A DNA stretch of 64,000 nucleotides from Aplysia californica (Eukaryota; Mollusca; Gastropoda; Aplysiida; Aplysiidae). The DNA is taken from the NCBI RefSeq assembly GCF_000002075.1, contig NW_004797534.1:64847-128846 (forward strand). Direction: 5' to 3'. Under the pieces are notes generated by a model. That model had not been told where the DNA came from. It searched no databases and was given only the letters and a program-made list of their open reading frames with translations. Shown piece after piece: positions 36,101 through 45,100 of the stretch (position 1 is the first letter of the stretch; every line of letters starts with the position of its first letter). A program made the translations under genes and the position numbers.

Positions 36101-39100
36101 AGTGTTCTGACCGTCATTTCTGCATTAAATTTTTTTTTTATTCGAAACACTTTTCGAGTGGAAAGATACCCTCTCACATCTAGGCCAAGATCAACATAAA
36201 GTAAAGGCGGAAGCTGGTACTTTCTGATCAAGGGAAGAAAAGAAAATAGAAAAAAAAAATGAAGGTCTCCATCTAGACCTACCCATCCAGAGTTCATGCA
36301 GTTTCACACAGCCGCATCACATTCTCACCCACCCCCTCCTATCCCTACAGTAGGCTAACCCTCACCCATCCTCTTGGCTTTGGGGCCCATATTATTAGGA
36401 GGCACACTAGGATCTAGCAATACAATGTGTTAGGAATGGAGGATGGGCCTTGTACTTCACGTGAGATGGAGAGAAAGGAGAAAAATTCTTCGCTTTTGGG
36501 GCCGCTAATTGCTTTTATTTGGTTATCGCGATCTCGTTGAAAGCGACTTCGGTCTGTTTGCAACCTCATTGGAGTTGACGTACATTTACAAAGAGATATA
36601 GAGGAAAAAATAGGGGATTAAGGATTGCCTCGTCGGAGCCTATTTCTCGTTGAATGTGACCTCGTTGAATGCAACACCCACTGTATCAGTTTTCTATAGA
36701 AACACATTTTGGTTTTAAAAAAGTGATTTTTTGTCATTATAAGCCTGTAGCTCAAAACGGTCTGGGGGCGACCTTAGGTACCTTTCTCCAGGCGCACACA
36801 CATTAGACAAATCTATACCAGAATTTGCTTGCTTTTTCCTTTGAAATATCTCAACAAAGGAACTCTCCACATAATATGATTAGACGATGCTCAAAAGCTA
36901 ATTCACATAGCTTTTAAAAACTGTTCTTCATCCCCAAATTTTCACACTGAAACTCCCAGAAATAAAAAACAACAATGATTTTTGCCCCTCAATCACAATA
37001 AAATGAGGCCTATTGAAAAACATTCAAACCTCCAACATCAGAAGAATATCCCAAACGTGAACAAACCAGGACTATCTTTACAGTGGGAAAAAACCCTACT
37101 GGAACAATTACTTAAATACCACTTGAGTAGACAATGATTCTGACCTTGAAATGTTGTAAAAGATTTGTGATTTTCCTCATTTGACGTCTGTCCCCAGCCT
37201 GCTGGCCCAGACGAAACTCCTCAATCAATTCTCGTTCTACTTCATCATACTTTTCTGAAAACAAAAAAGGCCCATTAAATAAATAGCAAAGTCCTCCTAG
37301 TATATTTTAATAAATATTGCTCAAAAGGGGAAAAATTGCAAATATACTGACCTTGACCACCGGTACAAGACAAACAGATATTTCGGAAAACCCCTTGACA
37401 CAAATCAATGAGGAAACCTTAAAAGCAAAATCAGTGCATTATGTATTTTTCCCATTTTGAACACAAAATATCAACCAAAGTACTATTATCTTAAATTTTC
37501 AAATTTTTAAACTCATGTCTAGTTACACAAAACAAAACTGCTAGTCCTTGTCAGCCCGTGTCATAAGGAAATAGATGTAAATAACAAATTTTTTAACAAA
37601 GAACCATGTGTCAGTACACAGATTCGAGTTGGACCCACAAATCATATCACTTGTCTACACCACCAACTCTTTAACTCTTCAATTCATAAACTCAGACGAG
37701 ATTTCATCAACTTCTCCATAGAGTATCTCTGATAAAAACTGGCTTTGTCTCCTACGTGGAAAACCTTAATATGTTAAGCCTGAGAACAAGAGGTCACGCT
37801 CACAGATTCTTAAAATTCTCATTTCATCTAAAGAATAAAAAAAAAATTAAAAAGCAAACTTGACACACCTGCAATTCTTTGCCTTGCTATATCAAAGCGT
37901 CCTCCCACAGGTAACTCTAACGCTATCAAGTGCAGCTTCTGTATCACATCAGCGGTCAGATGGAGCTATTGAAAGAGAGAAAAAAAGGTGACAATGTCAT
38001 ATTATATGTATCATAAACCACAAGACTGCAAGATTTTTTTTTTTATCAGCAAGAGACCCGAGACCTATGAAACAATATGTAATACAATTAGTGCAACAAC
38101 TTAGAGACTTTCAAACCACTGATTTTGAATCCCCATACAATTTTTAAAAATTGAGGCTAACAGTGAGACATTCAATCATAGAAAAATTTGTCCGTAACCA
38201 CTAGACATATCAAAAGAGGAAGGTCACTTTTCCCTCTCTCTCCTCCTTCATTAGCGATTGAAAAACTTCTTCCAATATCAATATCTGTTAATTCCATATC
38301 ACTTTAATGGTCAAGGTGCACTCACATTGACAAAACACAGGTCAACAAGTGTAACTGACTTTTTCCTTAGTTTTCTCTCTCTATTTAAAATCCAAACAAT
38401 TTAAGCCAGAGCTAAATTCAGTGATATGAACCAAAGCAACTGGACAACAGCATTAGGTACAATATTTTATGACAGCCACATTTAGAAACTGAAAACAAAC
38501 TTAGTAACTACCCTCGATATTTTGAATAAGAACAGAGGAAAAGTAATATTCATCACAGTCCTCAGTGTTAAAATGTACTTCAAAATGGTCCAGAAACTTC
38601 AAGACAGTACACACAGAAAATGTGAACCATATTCAATATAGCAAGGACAAACTTTCAAAATTGCATTCATCCTCCCAAAGCTTACAGAGAAACTTCAGCA
38701 ACACACAGTCAGGACGAAGCATACACTTAAGCTATAATATGGAGTCATTTAGATCCACATCAAAGTTTAAATTTCTCAGTAAACCATATCAATAACACAT
38801 CATGGCTTCAAACAACACATTTTTTAAGGCAATTAAAGTATGTGATACCGAAATTTTACAGTGTACCTACTAGTGTTGTGTAATTTAGAGGGAATGAAAC
38901 TTGTCTGTAGCTTCGAAGCATGAAGTCACTATTCCTGCTGTTTGAATATCATATGCAAACTGTTTTTCCCTACACATAAGCAGCATTCACTATTCAATAG
39001 GTATGCACTGTTCACGGTGTTATTCATCCAGTGTGCATCTGCCTCTTCATGTACCGTGGCCACAGCTTGAGCAGCACAGCTCATAGTTCTCATTATCTCT

Positions 39101-42100
39101 TGTTTTATTGGTCCCTACCATCTTTTAAAATCACCCACCCATCCAGGAACACGAGCTAGCTTAACAGACTTTGTGAGTATGGTGGCTGATATTATTGCTT
39201 CCTTTGTTTTTTTTCTTCAAAACAATTGTATGTATTCCCCCTAACTCCTCATTACAAGCCATGTTACGATGATGCCACATCAACACAATTCTAGCATCCT
39301 ACCTGGAAAGGATCAACTAACACTGGTGACTTGAGAGGTTCTTCCGTCAGGAACTCTCCCAAATAATTCATAAGTTTGTGCGCCTCCACAGCACGCGCCC
39401 TTGGTGTGTTCACACCTTCTAACTGGTCTCCCAGATGAACAACCTTGGTCGCCACATAGGAAATCCTCTCATCCAGTGTCTGGAAGTCTGTGTACAGGGA
39501 CTGTGGTTCATAGAGTAAATTCATCATTTGAGTACACATTCTACATGCAAGTCTAAAAGAACTGGACCCCGACAGGAAAAAAGAAGCAGATTCACAGGCT
39601 TACTTGAAACTGTAAGGCAGTTGTAATTCCAGTCATTAGTCAAGCTTGAATTACACAGCTCTCGGTTTTAGGGAAATTATCTTTACCTCAGAAAATAAAA
39701 CAAATGAAATCTATGGCAGCCACTCTTATTATCAAAAGACATCCTCCTACAAACTATAACTGTATGTGAGCATGTGTATTCAAATGTACTTTATTTCCAA
39801 GGCTCAAATAACAATATGTAAACAAGGACCCTTGTTAATAGGATTGACTGCAGGGCTGTCTACCTCAAAGTTCCCATTTCAGGTAGATTCAGGGCCAGTT
39901 TCAGGTAGTTTGGCCCAAAATCAGGTAGTACAAAGACAAAGAAGAAAAAAAAAAAAGATGATCGTTGTCCCATCGAACGCGCTTGCTTTCCGTGGTATAG
40001 GGTAATTATATTTTGAAAACTTGTTTGTGAATGCATGTCCATGCTCTCGCGTGTGTTTATATATGTGGGGAGGTGAAGGGGGTGTGCACAAGTTAAGATG
40101 AACAGTGTGTATGGAATGAGGCAAGGTTGTTTGTTTGTTTTTTTAATCATTTATGGACCATCGTTCAAGGCACATATCATTCAGTATTGAATCTGGAATT
40201 GAGTGCAGGGTGATAGCCAAACTGACTTCAAAACCCCTAGCCCATACCAATAGAAACTATATCAAAACATTTTTCCTGACACTAGCATAGGACACTGATA
40301 AGTCCTTCCTGACTTAGGTATGACAGACAATTAATTTTAACTAGTTTTACCCTAAAAATACAAAATGAATCCTGATCTGGGCCTGAGGAAAGGCAAGAAG
40401 AACATTAAAACCATGTTTGCACGACAATCTAGAAATCGGAGGACGCTTGTTTTCTTTTTCTTCCTTTTTTTTTTGTCCTTATGGTGACATCAGTGGGAAT
40501 ATTGATTTAATTTGTATGGCGACAGTGTGCTTTGTATACACAAACTGCATGTTACAAATTTTTATTAACTGTAAATCTAACGTTAACAAACTACCATAGG
40601 ACAATTCTGAGAGGTAACGAAAGCGAAAGTAGATTTTGATTTTCCCGACGGAGTCTCAGTATTACACCTACATTTCCGCCTACCGTCATAGCCGCTTATT
40701 CGCGTGAAACGTACTCTCGGACTGCGGAAAGCCGAACGTAATATCACAAACGCGACCGGTAAAATATGAACTCAGTAGGCTTTTCAGATTTGGTTTCAAG
40801 GACTTTGTGCATTTTCTCGGGTCTCCCGCAGTCCCCCTGCATAGAATCCTCATTTGGTACTGACCAATTATTTAGACCAAGACAGATTTTAGAATGTTCT
40901 GCTTCGATACCGATTTTGTTTCTACATTCACAACTCTGTTTTCTAGATAAATGAATTAAATGCACAGATTTTCCAGCTGCAGCAAAAACCCAAAGATAGA
41001 CAGAAAGAAAGAATGAATGAAAGGAAGGAGGAAGATTATCTATCGTGAGTAGACAAGATTTTAGCCGATATGCACGTGAAAAACTATTGCCGACCGAACG
41101 GCACAGATAGACAATGGTCGAGTGTACGAAATGCGCAATCTGGCAGTTTCTAATACAACTTATTGCCGAGAGTTGCCGTAAATATCTGACAAGTTACGGA
41201 GGCAAGTGCTGATTTCTCTCTCTCTTTTAACGCATGGAGTTCATATGATGATGCGGCAAGTACGCAACTTTCGGAATGTACAGATTTCCAAAAAACTAAG
41301 AAAAATGGAAACTGCAGAATTGTTTTTTATCTTTATTTTTTCGGCACCCATCGCAAATCCGGTAGTTTTGACACCTTATCGGTGTGGCGTTAGAACATGC
41401 CCAAAATCGGTATCTACCTGAAAAATCGGTAGATTTAGGCAGCCCTGTGACTGTACAACTCAATCCATCAAAGAAAAATTTGAATAACTGTGAATATATT
41501 GAATTGAAAACCTAATTGTCCACTGACAAACATGAAAGATTTACCTGATTCTTTTTCTGGAGCTCAGCAACTCTATTCCAATGACGCTTTTCCTCATCCT
41601 TACATTCAGCTTCAAGGCGATCAATTTTCCTTTGAACCTACAAAATACGTCACATAAATATTATTTAACTAGCATGACAACCTTTTCAATCAGATAAACA
41701 CTCAAAGCCCGCATCTTTTTTATAGTTTACCCACAAATCATAATCAAATTAAAGAAAAGTAATTTTAAAATGTATAAACATAAGGTATCAACTCATTGCT
41801 CACAAATGGGTTACCAACTGAGTGTGTTCATTATAATACCTAAAATAAAAAGATCCCATTTATAATCAACACTGAGTGCTATTTAGATTTAAATACACTT
41901 CATTTCAATTCAGGGATGGGCTACATCAATTACAAACTACTCCCTATTCAACAAAGTTTGGTCATTTTGTTGCACTAATGTTCATTTATTATAAAATATC
42001 AGAGAGCAATGAAAACTCAAACAGAAATTCTGTGTCGAAACCAAAAACCTTTCAGTCAAAATTATTATTCGAATCATCACATCCTACCCACCTGGTTGTT

Positions 42101-45100
42101 TTTATCCTTCAGATCACGTATCATCTTTTCAAAAGCTTTATGTAGTAAATCCGGATCAAATTCTTCAGGGCTGCTGCGTGCATGGGCACCCATAGTTTTC
42201 CATGCTAGCCTTTCCACAAATTCGTGGACGCTAAATGGTTCCTGAAACAAATGGAGGATTCAAGTATACAGTGTGTGTATCATCAATGTTTAACTAGCAA
42301 AGTCTCCGTAAAATGATATTTCCTAAAGATCAATGTACCTTTTATTAAAGGAAATATCGATATTCTCCTCAAACCTACACAGAAAAATAATTTGACCTTA
42401 ACTCGTTATCTCTGAGGGGGGTAGACCCACTATGCTGGGGCCCTCTTTTGGTGCGAAATCTAAAAGTGACACATACGTCACTGAATTAGTCATTACGGTA
42501 CACCACAGAAGAAGCGGACAGCCAGAAAAAGTCAATTTTGGTATCCAAAACCGATTTTTCGATTTTGGACTATTTTAGAAGAGCAACATCGGCTTTATCG
42601 ATAGGAAATATTTTCAAGTGTCTAAAACATCTATAAAGCGCTCACTTATGCCATGTTTGCGAACATTTTGTTGAAATAGACCAGTATGAATTTGGTTGTT
42701 TTTTTTCCAGTTTTCTCAAAACTAAGATTTTCTTAGGGGGGGGGGAGATATTTCAGAAAGTACATGTCACAGCTCAATCCCACTTTGCATGACTGTTTCT
42801 AGATAATATGTCTGCAACGTACTAAAAGATTATTGTGATATTGTAAGTTTTCTGTCAGTGTAAAAAAGATTGACAGTATCACTCTGATTTGTGATCAATT
42901 TTTAGTCTGAGTATCGTATATGACACTAAAAGGGCAGTTACAAGAAAAGTATGAGACTTAGGAAAGTAAATCTTTAGTACGTTGCAAGTTGTATATATAC
43001 AGAAACATTGTGTTAAAATATCAAGGCTGTACCAATTCAATCTTTTTCAGAACCCCAGCACAGAATTTGCACGAATTTTGGTCTGTCGAACCCTTCGCAT
43101 CTGAAGAATTCAGAAAATTGACAGTGAAATCATATCATCATCATCATCATCCGGTGCCTTGCCGACTGGCGTGGGCAACCATGGACCTCCACTTCACCCT
43201 GTCCTTCGCTGCAGCAATGGTGTCTGTTGTTCTTGCTGCTCCCAACCATGTTGTCATCTTGTCCAGTATCTTTTCCCTCTGTCTGCCTCTGCCTCTCTTT
43301 CCATCAACTTTCCTGTTGTGACAATATTCTCCAATGCTTCTTTCCGCATTGTGTGTCCGAAGAAATTTGCCTGTCGTTTTCTTATATTCATGATAATTTG
43401 TTTTCTATAATTTGCTTCAACCAGGAATTCTTCGTTTGTTTTTCTAGCTGTCCATGGGATACGTAGCATGCGTCTTATGAACCACAACTCTGTCGCTACA
43501 ATTGTTCTTTCCAGCTGTTTATTGATTGTCCACGCTTCGCACCCGTATAATAGGATTGGCTCGATGTAACTTTTTAGTACTCTTTTCCTCGTTTCCAGGG
43601 ACAGATTGATGTTTGTAGTATCTGTTTCATCTTGTGGAAGGTTGTTTTTGCTTGGCAAATGCGGCTTTTAATTTCGGTGTGACATCTACCATCTGATGAT
43701 ATAATGGTCCCCAAATATTTAAAATGTTGTACTTGCTTGAGGGTGGTGTCGTTGACTTTGATATTGCATGTTGGGATTGGAGTTTTTCTGCTTATCACCA
43801 TCATTTCGGTTTTCTTGATGTTTAGGCTTAAGCCCATGTTGTCACTCTCTTGTACGATGACATTTAATAGATTCTGCAGGTGTTCTTCATCTTATAGGGA
43901 TAGTGTATTTCTGTTTCTTGACCCATATTGGTTATTGGGAAGCCAAGTATTTAATTTAGAGCCCAAACAAAAATGTTCACTTCAGCTGCACCTAGTGTCC
44001 CTTAAATCAAAACAAAAGAACCTAATTTGATAGTTTTTCATCTAATGAATGAACTCCCGGTAAAAGAAACTTGTTTTCGGCAATTAATTTGATTTCAAAG
44101 TCGTCATAAAGGTATGTGCCCGAGCCTCTGCCAACAGCTCACTAGCACACGGTTCCAACAGTGAGCTGCTGGGAGTGGCTTGCCGGAGATAAGGAGTTAA
44201 CACATACTACCAATAAAAAATTAAATATCAATGTGAAAGATCCCCGCAGTTAGAAAATATAATAAAATCAACTGGGAAAGGACATTTCAAATAGACAATA
44301 AAAGACATTTTTTAAAACAGTGAGAATCTATGACTATCTTCTCATTAGCTGGCATGGAATCAGGATAAATGTATTATGTATCAAAGCGAAAATGATGGAA
44401 AGTGGTTTTGTCTCAGTAGCTTTATCAGTATTTTCCTTGTTGTATAATAGTAGCTTAACAGAGAGCATCCACCTTACATGATGAAGCATGTGGTAACTGT
44501 AAAGTTCCAAGCAGTTCATACAATCTGTGGGAGTAGGCCTAAGTTTAGCACAGTTATAATGGCACAGGAACAGCTAGGCCAACCAAGTGTATGTTATCAA
44601 CTTTACCGAAGTACATGAATGAGAATGACATGATGATGATGGGTAGAGTCTGAGTAATTTAAAACAAATAATTTGAGTAAAGTCAAAGAGCAGTCAATGT
44701 CATCTAATTGAGTCATCAAGGAAAAATTTTCAGCGATACCATGCAAAGTGAACCAGACGTCCAGTATTTTTTGCTTATATACATACATAGCTTCTGACAG
44801 ACTTCCTCACTGTATTCCTCCTTGTGCTCACTTTTAAATGCACTAGGAATCAAGAGTACGCCTACTTTACCACTACCACTGACACCAGTAGCCTACCTGA
44901 GTACCACTGTTCTTGACTAACAGCTACCGCCATCACTTCAGACTAGATTGTAGGCCTACATATTTTTATAAATGGCTATTATTTGGCATAGATTATAATT
45001 TTAAATGATAACCTATGATATGGCATGGTAAATGTATGAAGGTGTTGTAAATCACCCTAATTTGGCTCCAGGAGAAAAGGTCCCGCCCTAATTTCATAGA

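Noticed and set aside
36070-36297. 75-codon minus-strand frame also partly open in the second copy at 56946-57226
   Set aside because: Shared only because the DNA is the same repeat family; frames are not conserved between copies and no transposase motif is present.
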